From JAAXIE01 sp965263155 (GTDB lineage Bacteria; Chloroflexota; Dehalococcoidia; Lucifugimonadales; JAAXIE01): DNA of 64,000 nt. Within the stretch, counting starts at the first letter, position 1. Every line of letters starts with the position of its first letter. The notes under the pieces were generated by a model that was not told the origin of the DNA, made no database searches, and was given only the letters and a program-made list of their open reading frames with translations. Positions 7,462-15,502 of the stretch are shown here, in pieces. Location of the stretch: contig OZ253586.1 in the NCBI GenBank assembly GCA_965263155.1, positions 2,728,001 to 2,792,000 of the forward strand, in the 5' to 3' direction. The position numbers were made by a program, and so were the translations under genes.

Positions 7462-8610
7462 TCAACTGCTGGATGTCACGACCTCGTCAAGTGCTAGGCG
7501 GATCTCAGCTACGACTTCGGCGTCGCTCTCGTCCTTTAGAGCGTCCATGAGTATGCGTTCCGGCTCCGGACCTCCGATGTGCCCCAAGGCCCACGCTGCA
7601 TGGCCCCGCACCAGCGGTTCGCCATCGAACAACGCCCGTGTGAGGGCGGGCACAGCAGTCTCGTCGCCGATGTTGCCGAGAGCTACGCAGGCGTTGCGTT
7701 GCAGTCCGACGCGCTTGGCCCGCTTGATGGGGCTATGCCGGAAACGCTCGCGGAACTGTTCCTCGCTCATCTCCAGTAGCCAGAGCAGGTCGAGGGTTGT
7801 CGAGTCGGTTTTCTGGAAGGCTGGCTGGTTGTTGGGAGACGCCTTGAAGTTTACGGGGCAAACGTCTTGGCAAATGTCGCAGCCGAAGACCCAGTCCTGC
7901 ATGAGGGGTCGCAGGTCGCGGGGGATGGCCCCGCGGTGCTCAATGGTCAGATAAGAGATGCAACGGGTGTTGTCCAGCTCGTAGGGGCCTACGAATGCGG
8001 CTGTCGGGCAGGCGGTGAGGCAGCGTGTGCAGCTGCCACACGTCTTTTTCAGAGGGGCGTCGGGCGTCAGTTCCAAGTCAGTGATGACTTGCCCCAAGAA
8101 GACCCAGGAACCGAATTGGCTGGTCAGGATGTTGGTGTTCTTGCCGAACCAGCCGGTGCCGGCGCGTCGTGCCACGCCGCGGTCCAGCATGGGGCCATCG
8201 TCGACGTACCAGCGCGATTGGACATCACGCCCAAGCTTGGCCGAGACGTCTTCCACCAATGCCTTCATGAGGCGTTTCAGCACCCGATGATAGTCGTCGC
8301 CCCAAGCGTAGACTGCGACCCGGCCCTGTGGCGCGTCATCGTGGGGCGGCTCCGTCTCCTTCGGCGGAAGATAACTCATGCCCAAGGCGATGATTGACTT
8401 GGCGCCTGGGAGCAGCTCTTCGGGGCGGGAACCCCGGCGCACGCGGGCTTCGTTGTACCAAGGCAGCCCATCCATCAGGCCACGCTCCAGCCGGTCGAGG
8501 GCGACCTGCTCGTCGTTGACGAAAGGCTCGGAGGAGGTGATGCGCACAAGGTCGAAACCCAGTGCTGTGGCCGACTCTTTGACCACAGCCGTTATGTGTT
8601 CCGGTTGCAA
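7462..8610 (-). CDS. queG: Epoxyqueuosine reductase with C-terminal HEAT repeats
   Basis: QueG performs the last step of queuosine synthesis, reducing epoxyqueuosine in tRNA with cobalamin and iron-sulfur clusters. Two ferredoxin-type motifs, CGSCTRCLTACP and CDICQDVCP, hold the clusters. The N-terminal half carries the B12-dependent reductase domain, and the last roughly 80 residues are HEAT-like repeats (NACVALGNIGDETAV, AAWALGHIGGP) for tRNA binding. I prefer TTG 8610 because AGGAGG lies 5 bases upstream; TTG 8625 would add five residues. The selenoprotein gene follows 73 bases downstream and likely shares the transcript. Confidence 0.95.
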   Translation of the reverse strand: MQPEHITAVVKESATALGFDLVRITSSEPFVNDEQVALDRLERGLMDGLPWYNEARVRRGSRPEELLPGAKSIIALGMSYLPPKETEPPHDDAPQGRVAVYAWGDDYHRVLKRLMKALVEDVSAKLGRDVQSRWYVDDGPMLDRGVARRAGTGWFGKNTNILTSQFGSWVFLGQVITDLELTPDAPLKKTCGSCTRCLTACPTAAFVGPYELDNTRCISYLTIEHRGAIPRDLRPLMQDWVFGCDICQDVCPVNFKASPNNQPAFQKTDSTTLDLLWLLEMSEEQFRERFRHSPIKRAKRVGLQRNACVALGNIGDETAVPALTRALFDGEPLVRGHAAWALGHIGGPEPERILMDALKDESDAEVVAEIRLALDEVVTSSS

Positions 8611-9220
8611 TGCAGCCTCCTCCAAGTGTGCCTTTACGCCTGGCGCGTATTTCTCAGAAACCTCTGCTCAGGTCCCTCGCCGCTTTGCCGGAGGTCTTGG
8701 CATGACAACCGGCATTGGAGGTCTCGGAGGTCCGCATTTTTGTCGACTTTGTGGTGTTCCAGTGCTAATCTTTTGCATCGTTAGCCTACTTCTAGTGCTA
8801 TATTAGTTGTAATCTGTGTGTACATTATTGCACCGGGATTCGGATCGGCGCAGCTACGCGTCAGCTTCGCTGTAGTCAAGGGGCTGACACACGATCCACG
8901 AGGTTTTGCGTTTTCGTAGCTGATGCCTGTGACATTTGTGACGTCGTTGTGGTCCAATTCTGAGATTCTGTAGACCCCCTGGTAGCGGAGCCCTCTTGAT
9001 GTGGGCCCGGGATGCGACACAATGCGGGCGGGGGGTCTATGCAGAGGATAGGCGGGAAGGGCTGCGGGGGTCAACGAGCTGAAGACATGGGGGTTGCTTG
9101 CAGAAGCAGTCGCGCTGGTCGGAGACCCTTCCGGATGCCGACGAAAGCCGGTGTTCAGAGTTGTTCAGACCGTTGCGAATGTAACTCAAATGGCCGTGAC
9201 AGCATAAACTCATTCGATGC
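8611..9220. other. Gene-free region with fragments of dispersed repeats
   Basis: About 600 bases between divergent queG and gcvH without a supportable gene. On the minus strand at 8826-8860 it contains AATCCCGGTGCAATA, also found at 1200-1214 on the plus strand, preceded in both places by a TAGCTGC-like stretch. At 8920-8960 there is TTTTCGTAGCTG followed by CTGTGACATTTGTGAC, closely resembling sequences at 43.09-43.28 kb. The 97-residue minus-strand ORF across it has no recognisable domain. Confidence 0.5.
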
Positions 9221-9249
9221 TTGACAGGGTTTGAGCCTTGGACTATGTT
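9221..9249 (+). promoter_or_regulatory. Sigma-70 promoter of gcvH
   Basis: TTGACA (9221-9226), an exact 17-base spacer and TATGTT (9244-9249). The expected start point near 9256 leaves a leader of about 50 bases before the ATG. Confidence 0.7.
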
Positions 9250-9305
9250 TCCTGCGGCCCTTTTGGGGTAGAAATAGCGGGAGCCAGCAAGGAGAGTGCG
9301 GGCGA

Positions 9306-9686
9306 ATGTACCCTAGTGACAGGAAGTATTCCAAGGAACACGAGTGGGCATTGCTTGAGCCCGATGGCAGGGTACTGGTCGGCATCACCGAGTTTGCCCA
9401 GGAAGAGTTGGGAGACGTGGTCTACGTGGCCCTGCCCAAGGTGGGCACCCAGTTGGCCCAGTTCGCCATGATGGGTGAAATCGAGTCGGTCAAGACGGTG
9501 TCCGACTTGTACACGCCGGTCAGTGGCGAGGTGGTGGAGCTGAATGGGCTGCTGACGGACCAGCCGGAGTTGGTCAATGAAGATGTGTATGGCCAAGGCT
9601 GGCTAATCCGGATGGCAATCACCGATGCTAGCGAGCTGGAAAACCTGCTGACTGCCGACGAGTACCAGAATATCATCGCCCACTAG
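9306..9686 (+). CDS. gcvH: Glycine cleavage system H protein
   Basis: GcvH, 126 residues, carries the lipoyl arm that shuttles the aminomethyl group between the P, T and L proteins. The lipoylation site is Lys63 in GEIESVKTVSDLY, and the N-terminal YSKEHEWA block is typical. Start ATG 9306 has AAGGAG at 9289-9294; the open frame further upstream is not needed. It has its own promoter and no gcvT/gcvP beside it, so the H protein is encoded apart from its partners and may also serve in lipoyl relay. Confidence 0.97.
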   Translation: MYPSDRKYSKEHEWALLEPDGRVLVGITEFAQEELGDVVYVALPKVGTQLAQFAMMGEIESVKTVSDLYTPVSGEVVELNGLLTDQPELVNEDVYGQGWLIRMAITDASELENLLTADEYQNIIAH

Positions 9687-9902
9687 CTCACCAACGCTTC
9701 TTCTACTTACTTGGATGTTGCGACTGACTTCCCTCCCCTCTGGCGGGATTACGGCCAGAGGGAGCATGCGATGTTCCAGGCATAGTCAGCCTGCCGTCGT
9801 TCTATTCTTGCGAGACTCCCGGTGCTATCATATCCGGGACGTTTGGCGGTGCGGTTCCCGGAGATGGGCGCGGCGGAGACGAACTGTGCTTGTGGAGCAT
9901 CA

Positions 9903-10889
9903 TTGAGCCCGCTACTGGAAGTTACTGACCTGCGGACCCACTTCTTCACGCAGGAAGGTGTGGTCAAGGCTGTCGACGGTGTTTCCTTTGAGTTGGAAGC
10001 GGGGGAAACTTTAGCCTTGGTGGGAGAGAGCGGCTGTGGCAAGAGCGTCAGTGCTCTCTCCATCATGCGTCTGATACCGGACCCGCCGGGCAAGATCATC
10101 AGCGGAGAGGTGCTGTTTCAAGGCGAGAATCTGCTGGAACTCTCCGACGAGGAGATGCGGAAGAATCGGGGCAGACATATCGCCATGGTCTTCCAGGAGC
10201 CGATGACTTCGCTGAATCCGGTACTCAACGTGGAACGCCAGTTGACCGAAGCTCTGGAGCTTCACCTTGGCTTGAGCAAGGGCGCAGCCAAGGCGGAAGC
10301 GGTGCGGCGCTTGGAGGAGGTGGGCATACCCGATGCCCCCAGCCGGGCGCGCCAGTACCCGCACCAGTTCAGCGGTGGCATGCGCCAGCGGGTGATGATT
10401 GCCATGGCGCTGAGTTGTGGCCCCCAGATTGTGATCGCTGACGAGCCAACCACTGCCTTAGATGTGACCATCCAAGCCCAGATATTGGAGTTGATGAAAA
10501 ATCTCACCCAAGAGCGCGGCGTGGCCTTGGTTATCATCACCCACAACCTCGGCGTGGTGGCCCGCTACTCTGATCGGGTCAACGTGATGTACGCTGGTAA
10601 AATCATCGAGAGGGGCACGGCGAAAGAGGTCTATTACAACCCTAGGCACCCCTACACCATCGGGTTGCTGAACTCGGTTCCTCGCCTAGACCTGCCTCGT
10701 AAGGAACGGTTGGACCCGATTGAGGGTCAGCCCCCCGACTTGGGCAACCTAGGCGATGGGTGCTCCTTTAGGGAGCGGTGCCGCTACTCCGAGGAACGGT
10801 GTGCGCAGGAAATACCGCCGTTGATGCCCGTGTCAGAGGGACATAGCTCGGCCTGTTGGGTAGCCCATACGCTGGGTCGCAACTGTTGA
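9903..10889 (+). CDS. Oligopeptide/dipeptide ABC transporter ATP-binding protein (DppD type)
   Basis: An ABC ATPase of about 328 residues. It has Walker A GESGCGKS, signature FSGGMRQRV, Walker B IVIADEP, and the cysteine-containing C-terminal oligopeptide-family domain (CSFRERCRYSEERC). It energises uptake of peptides or related solutes with a membrane permease pair. TTG 9903 (GGAG 5 bases upstream) gives the usual N-terminus; ATG 9864 and GTG 9822 are alternatives. A TATCAT at 9826-9831 suggests transcription starts after 9822. The partner ATPase follows; no permease or binding protein is nearby. Confidence 0.93.
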   Translation: MSPLLEVTDLRTHFFTQEGVVKAVDGVSFELEAGETLALVGESGCGKSVSALSIMRLIPDPPGKIISGEVLFQGENLLELSDEEMRKNRGRHIAMVFQEPMTSLNPVLNVERQLTEALELHLGLSKGAAKAEAVRRLEEVGIPDAPSRARQYPHQFSGGMRQRVMIAMALSCGPQIVIADEPTTALDVTIQAQILELMKNLTQERGVALVIITHNLGVVARYSDRVNVMYAGKIIERGTAKEVYYNPRHPYTIGLLNSVPRLDLPRKERLDPIEGQPPDLGNLGDGCSFRERCRYSEERCAQEIPPLMPVSEGHSSACWVAHTLGRNC

Positions 10890-10909
10890 TAAGGCTGGCG
10901 AGATAGCAG

Positions 10910-11932
10910 ATGGAAACGCGAACAGGCAACGGCGCGAGGGGCGACCGCCTATTGGAGGTGGACTCGCTGAAGATGCACTTCCCAGTGCGTTCCGGCCTGA
11001 TTTTTCAACGCACCGTGGCCCATGTTCGCGCCGTGGACGACGTCAGCTTTTTCATACGTCGTGGCGAGACCTTAGGCTTGGTGGGCGAGAGTGGGTGCGG
11101 TAAGACGACGACTGGCCGTTGCATCCTCCAGCTTTACCGGCCCACCTCCGGGACAATTATGTTCGACGGCGAAGACCTGTGCACCATGAATTCCAAGAAC
11201 CTGCGACAGATGCGCCGCCGTATGCAGGTCATATTTCAAGACCCCTACAGCTCCCTCAACCCTCGGATGACCGCGGGCAACATCGTCGGCGAGCCCTTGA
11301 TAGTTCATGGCATGAGCGGCTCGAAGACTGAGTACCGCGAGCGGGTGGCCGAGCTTCTCAGCGTTGTAGGCCTCAGCCCATCGATGGCAGACCGGTTTCC
11401 CCACGAGTTCAGCGGCGGGCAGAGGCAGCGCATTGGCGTGGCGCGCGCCTTGGCAGTGAATCCCCAGTTCATCGTCTGCGACGAGCCGGTGTCCGCCTTG
11501 GACGTGTCAATTCAGGCCCAGATTGTGAACCTGCTGGAAGAGTTGCAGGAGAGCTTTGACCTGACCTTCCTGTTCATTGCGCATGACCTCTCGGTGGTGC
11601 GCCACATCAGCGACCGGGTGGCGGTGATGTACTTGGGACACATCGTGGAGATCGCCAGTCGGGAGGAGATATACGACAACCCCGTCCACCCCTACACTAG
11701 GGCCCTCCTGTCGGCGGTACCCATACCCGATCCCGTGCTCGACGCCCAGAGGGAGCGCATCCTGCTGACGGGCGAGGTGCCCAGTCCCCTGAACCCGCCG
11801 TCGGGCTGCGTGTTCCACCCTCGCTGCCCCATCGCCGAGCCTCGGTGCTCTGAGGTGACGCCGGAGTTGCGCGAGGTGGCCACTGATCACTGGGTGTCCT
11901 GCATCAAGGCACCGGGCTACGGGTACGTCTAG
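10910..11932 (+). CDS. Oligopeptide/dipeptide ABC transporter ATP-binding protein (DppF type)
   Basis: The second ATPase of the pair, 340 residues: Walker A GESGCGKT, QDPYSSLNPRMT Q-loop region typical of DppF/OppF, signature FSGGQRQRI, Walker B FIVCDEPVSALD and the C-terminal CVFHPRCPIAEPRC block. It should form a heterodimer with the preceding ATPase. It starts 20 bases after that gene and ends 5 bases before lepA, so all three are probably one transcript. The transported substrate cannot be inferred without the binding protein. Confidence 0.95.
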   Translation: METRTGNGARGDRLLEVDSLKMHFPVRSGLIFQRTVAHVRAVDDVSFFIRRGETLGLVGESGCGKTTTGRCILQLYRPTSGTIMFDGEDLCTMNSKNLRQMRRRMQVIFQDPYSSLNPRMTAGNIVGEPLIVHGMSGSKTEYRERVAELLSVVGLSPSMADRFPHEFSGGQRQRIGVARALAVNPQFIVCDEPVSALDVSIQAQIVNLLEELQESFDLTFLFIAHDLSVVRHISDRVAVMYLGHIVEIASREEIYDNPVHPYTRALLSAVPIPDPVLDAQRERILLTGEVPSPLNPPSGCVFHPRCPIAEPRCSEVTPELREVATDHWVSCIKAPGYGYV

Positions 11933-11937
11933 TAATT

Positions 11938-13791
11938 ATGGACGCATCCCACATCCGCAACTTCTGCATCATCGCCCACATCGACCACGGTAAGTCCACA
12001 CTGGCTGACCGCTTCCTAGAGGTCACCGGTACGGTGAGCCGGGAAAACATGCGTGAGCAGTTCCTGGACCAGATGGAACTGGAACGGGAGCGGGGCATCA
12101 CCATCAAGGGCAAGGCTGTCTCCATGGAATACCGCCACCAAGGAGAGGACTACCTGCTCAACCTGATAGACACCCCAGGCCATGTGGACTTCAGCTACGA
12201 GGTCTCCCGGGCCTTGGCGGCGTGCGAGGGTGCGATTCTGGTGGTGGACGCCAGTCAAGGTATCGAGGCCCAGACTTTAGCCAATGCCTATCTGGCCTTG
12301 GAGCACGACCTGACGCTGGTGCCCGTGATAAACAAGATCGACCTGCCCCAAGCCGAACCCGAGGCAGTGGCCGCCGAACTACAGCAGGCCTTGGGCTTCA
12401 CCCGCGAAGAGATGCTTTTCGTGTCGGCGAAAGATGGTAAGGGTGTCAATGAGCTTCTGGAGGCCGTCGTGCAGCGCGTGCCACCACCCAAGGGGATACG
12501 GGAGGCGCCTCTGCGGGCCTTGGTATTCGACTCGGTGTACAACAGCTACAAGGGGATCGTGGCCTACATTCGGGTCGTGGACGGGGAGCTTTCTTCGGGC
12601 GAACCGATGCTGCTGATGTCTAACGGCAAGGTCTCTGAGCCGCCGGAAGTGGGCATATTCACCCAGGTTCTCAGTGCCACCAAGAGCTTGGAGTCGGGTC
12701 AAGTGGGCTACGTTGCTACTGGGCTGAAAGACGTGCGGGAGTGCCGCGTGGGCGAGACTATCACGCGGGCCCGCGGCCCAGCCGAGAAACCCCTGCCGGG
12801 CTACGTGGCGTTGAAGCCCATGGTATACGCCGGGATATACCCCTCACAAGGCGAGGAGTACCAATCACTGCGAACGGCCTTGGAGCGACTGCAACTGAAC
12901 GACGCCGCCTTGGTCTATGAGCCTGAGAGCTCGCCCGCGTTGGGGTTCGGCTTCCGTTGCGGCTTCCTTGGCCTTTTGCACATGGACATCGTGCAGGAGC
13001 GCTTGGAGCGGGAGTATGCGCTGGATATCGTGGCGACGGCCCCCAGCGTGGCGTATCAGGTGGTGCTGACCAGCGGGACTACGATACAGGTGGACGCGCC
13101 TTCCAAGCTCCCCCAGCCCAACGAGTTCCAAGAGATACTGGAGCCGTGGCTGTCGATGACAGTGGTGGTCCCAGACAGCTACATCGGGGGCGTCATGGAG
13201 CTCATGGCCGCCCGCCGCGCCGAGTTCAAGCGTATGGACTACCTGCAAGGGGCCGACGCCTCCAACGGTGAGGATGAGGGTACGCATCAGCGGCGCGCCT
13301 CGCGAGTCGTCATGGAGTACGACATGCCCTTGGCCGAACTCCTAGCCGACTTTTACAACCAGCTGAAATCAAAGACACAAGGCTATGCGTCCTTGGACTA
13401 CATCTTCTCGGGCTACCGCTCGGCGTTGCTGGTCAAGCTTGATATCCTGCTGAACCACCAGCCGGTAGACGCCTTGTCGGCCATCATCCACAGGGACAAG
13501 GCACTACAGTACGGCAAGGCACTCGCTGAGAAGCTGCGCAACATCATTCCCCGCCAGCTATTCGAGGTGCCCATCCAAGCATCCATCGGTAGTCGCATAA
13601 TCGCCCGCGAGACGGTGCGGGCCCTGCGGAAGGATGTGCTGGCCAAGTGCTACGGGGGCGACATAACGCGCAAACGCAAGCTGCTGGAGAAACAGAAGGA
13701 AGGCAAGCGGCGCCTCAAGAGATTTGGCAATGTCGAGGTGCCCCAAGAGGCTTTCCTAGCGTTGTTGAAGGTGGAAGCAGGACAGGACTAA
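11938..13791 (+). CDS. lepA: Elongation factor 4 (ribosomal back-translocase)
   Basis: LepA/EF4, 617 residues, slightly longer than the usual 600. The GTPase domain has AHIDHGKST (G1), ERGITIK (G2), DTPGHVDF (G3) and NKIDLP (G4), followed by the beta-barrel, EF-G-like domains III and V, and the LepA-specific C-terminal domain (DILLNHQPVDALSAIIHR, DITRKRKLLEKQKEGK). It acts on stalled or mis-translocated ribosomes and in subunit biogenesis. The coding end abuts the convergent DinB gene with no gap. Confidence 0.98.
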   Translation: MDASHIRNFCIIAHIDHGKSTLADRFLEVTGTVSRENMREQFLDQMELERERGITIKGKAVSMEYRHQGEDYLLNLIDTPGHVDFSYEVSRALAACEGAILVVDASQGIEAQTLANAYLALEHDLTLVPVINKIDLPQAEPEAVAAELQQALGFTREEMLFVSAKDGKGVNELLEAVVQRVPPPKGIREAPLRALVFDSVYNSYKGIVAYIRVVDGELSSGEPMLLMSNGKVSEPPEVGIFTQVLSATKSLESGQVGYVATGLKDVRECRVGETITRARGPAEKPLPGYVALKPMVYAGIYPSQGEEYQSLRTALERLQLNDAALVYEPESSPALGFGFRCGFLGLLHMDIVQERLEREYALDIVATAPSVAYQVVLTSGTTIQVDAPSKLPQPNEFQEILEPWLSMTVVVPDSYIGGVMELMAARRAEFKRMDYLQGADASNGEDEGTHQRRASRVVMEYDMPLAELLADFYNQLKSKTQGYASLDYIFSGYRSALLVKLDILLNHQPVDALSAIIHRDKALQYGKALAEKLRNIIPRQLFEVPIQASIGSRIIARETVRALRKDVLAKCYGGDITRKRKLLEKQKEGKRRLKRFGNVEVPQEAFLALLKVEAGQD

Positions 13792-14280
13792 CTAGGCCAG
13801 CCCCAAGCCCTCCCGCAAAGCCACCAGTTGCCCCAAGTGGTCTGCCCAGTGGTAGTCCATGCTGCCCTCGATAATGCGGCCTAGGGTGCGCGTTTCGGTC
13901 GTGCCTCGGGCTGGCAGGTGCACGGGTAGCGACTTCTCCAAGTCGGTGTCGCTGGCGTCGGCAATGACCCCCTCTAACCCGGTCAACACCACTTCGATCT
14001 CCGACATGATTTGCGCCCTGTCGGCCTGCGCTTTGTCGCCGCTGGTGTCGGTGACGTCAGGGGGCAGGGTGAGCTCGCTGATGTCGCCCTGCAGCACAGC
14101 ACGGGCTGCGGCGTGAATCCCGCCCGGCGGTGTGTCCACCAAGTGGTAGAGGACCTCGCGGGCGGACCACTCCCCGTCGGTCGGCTTCCAATCGAGACAG
14201 TAGTCCATGCCGTCCATAGTTTGGGACAGATTCTCGCGCATAGCCTGCACCCGTTGTCGTAGTTCATCCTTGGTAGCCAT
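13792..14280 (-). CDS. DinB-family (DUF664-like) four-helix protein
   Basis: A 162-residue protein with the DinB/YfiT-like layout: an N-terminal helix (LRQRVQAMRENLSQ), the WSAREVLYHLVDT motif with a histidine that usually binds metal, and a C-terminal YHWADHLGQL segment supplying another. Members are metal-binding four-helix bundles, some acting as thiol transferases (bacillithiol or mycothiol S-transferases); the specific reaction here is unknown. AAAGGAGG sits 5 bases before ATG 14280, and a promoter is visible upstream. Confidence 0.8.
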   Translation of the reverse strand: MATKDELRQRVQAMRENLSQTMDGMDYCLDWKPTDGEWSAREVLYHLVDTPPGGIHAAARAVLQGDISELTLPPDVTDTSGDKAQADRAQIMSEIEVVLTGLEGVIADASDTDLEKSLPVHLPARGTTETRTLGRIIEGSMDYHWADHLGQLVALREGLGLA

Positions 14281-14323
14281 GCGCCTCCTTTGGCAAGCCG
14301 GGAGAGAGTGGGACGTTGCGCCT

Positions 14324-14353
14324 ATTCTAGCATTGCTCTGGGAGGACGCTCAA
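14324..14353 (-). promoter_or_regulatory. Putative promoter of the DinB-family gene
   Basis: On the minus strand TTGAGC (14353-14348), 18 bases, then TAGAAT (14329-14324). The transcript would start about 37 bases before the gene. Confidence 0.5.
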
Positions 14354-14405
14354 CGAAACAGGCGGTCTAGTACAATCAGCGCTAGGGCAAGATGAGAGGA
14401 CGCCG

Positions 14406-15188
14406 ATGCGCCTGAACCGGGTAATAATCGCCGCCCTTGTGGCTGTCCTGCTTGGGGTGGGAGTGTGGCTGTTCATCGCCTACGAAATGGATGAGCTGGC
14501 CCTGCAAGACAAGCAAACCATGATCGATGATTTGGAGCGGGGGCAGGTGCTCTACACAAAGCGCGAGGACTATCGAGTGACCCGGTTGGGGCTGGGACCT
14601 GCTGGCCATCCTCAGACAGTCATCGATGAGAGCTGGATGGAGGCGGGGCCTGATGGTAACTTTGACGCAGCAATCGGCGTCATCCGCAGCCTCGACGGCG
14701 AGTTCATTCAATATTCGGAGTTGGAAGACAACGTGCTAACCTACAGCGACCTCGTCAATGACGTCTACTGGGAAGAGAACTCTGGGAGCGATCGGGATTT
14801 CGTAGGATATGTGGAGTCCCTTTGGAACGTTCCGCAGTTTGTCGTCGACAGAGGGTACATCTTCACTGGACGCGGGGAGTTGAACGGCAGGGATACTCGG
14901 ATATACGAGCAGCCGAGGACAAGCAACTCTGACGAAGGCCTGGAAACTGTGGGCAGGATCGAGTTTGTCGAAGAATGGCCCATTCTTATGAGGCAAGGGA
15001 TATACGAGGTGGACGCGGACGGGAAAGAGACGCTGTTGCAGTCGAATACTTTGGTGGAGTACCGGGTGCTTCCTCAAGGGGCGACGGTCCCCATGATCGA
15101 AGTGGACCTGCCTACTAGGTCGATGTTGGAGGCGATCGAACAGGAATGGCTCGAAGAGCGGGAAGGGGAACAGGAAGAGGCAAGGTAG
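14406..15188 (+). CDS. Membrane-anchored extracytoplasmic protein of unknown function
   Basis: I do not recognise this 260-residue protein. It starts with a short basic end and a hydrophobic helix (residues 7-25, VIIAALVAVLLGVGVWLFI), so it is an uncleaved anchor or signal. The rest is hydrophilic, acidic and mostly beta-like, with paired E/D-W/Y patterns (SELEDNVLTYSDLVNDVYW; RIEFVEEWPILMRQGIYEV). It ends in a charged EEREGEQEEAR tail. Repeated strand-turn patterns recall LolA/RseB-like folds, but this is only a guess. ATG 14406 has GAGAGGA 5 bases upstream; a TACAAT at 14371 may be its -10 box. Confidence 0.75.
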   Translation: MRLNRVIIAALVAVLLGVGVWLFIAYEMDELALQDKQTMIDDLERGQVLYTKREDYRVTRLGLGPAGHPQTVIDESWMEAGPDGNFDAAIGVIRSLDGEFIQYSELEDNVLTYSDLVNDVYWEENSGSDRDFVGYVESLWNVPQFVVDRGYIFTGRGELNGRDTRIYEQPRTSNSDEGLETVGRIEFVEEWPILMRQGIYEVDADGKETLLQSNTLVEYRVLPQGATVPMIEVDLPTRSMLEAIEQEWLEEREGEQEEAR

Positions 15189-15240
15189 TGCATTGGAGGC
15201 TTTCCAGTTCCATCCACCATCGCCCCATGACACGTCAATC

Positions 15241-15269
15241 TTGACAGCTAGGGGCGGGTCGGGTAACAT
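15241..15269 (+). promoter_or_regulatory. Sigma-70 promoter of the SAM-recycling operon
   Basis: TTGACA (15241-15246), exactly 17 bases, TAACAT (15264-15269). The predicted start near 15276 places the riboswitch at the beginning of the transcript. Confidence 0.8.
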
Positions 15270-15295
15270 CCTAGACACAATTTAATCGGTGACCC

Positions 15296-15411
15296 CCTTA
15301 TCCAGAGAGGCAGAGGGAACGGCCCCGCGAAGCCCGGCAACCGGCCGGCGCCTTAGGGCGCGCGGTACGGTGCCAAGTCCGGCCCCGGGTGAGCCCCGGG
15401 GAAAGATGGGG
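15296..15411 (+). promoter_or_regulatory. SAM-I (S-box) riboswitch aptamer
   Basis: The conserved S-box blocks are all present in order: CTTATC, CAGAGAGG, GAGGGAA, GGCCC, GAAGCCCGGCAACC, GGTGCCAAGTCC and GAAAGATGGGG. P1 forms between CCTTATC (15296-15302) and GATGGGG (15405-15411). High SAM should stabilise P1 and allow the terminator downstream to form. GGGGAAG (15408-15414) can pair instead with CTTCTCCC in the terminator stem as an antiterminator. The genes that follow make and recycle SAM, which fits. Confidence 0.95.
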
Positions 15412-15428
15412 AAGGGTGAAGAATTCCT

Positions 15429-15454
15429 GCTTCTCCCTGTGAGAAGCTTTTTTT
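15429..15454 (+). terminator. Riboswitch expression-platform terminator
   Basis: GCTTCTC (15429-15435) and GAGAAGC (15441-15447) form a perfect 7-bp stem with loop CCTGT, followed by seven T residues (15448-15454). It lies between the SAM-I aptamer and mtnA, so it is the off switch. Confidence 0.92.
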
Positions 15455-15502
15455 CTGCCCAAGGCTGCTAGTGCCTCCACAACTCGCCATGTGTCTAAAA
15501 CT

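Noticed and set aside
8781..9074. 97-residue minus-strand ORF in the queG-gcvH gap
   Set aside because: No domain, and its similarity to a frame at 1.1-1.5 kb follows from shared DNA repeats rather than protein conservation.
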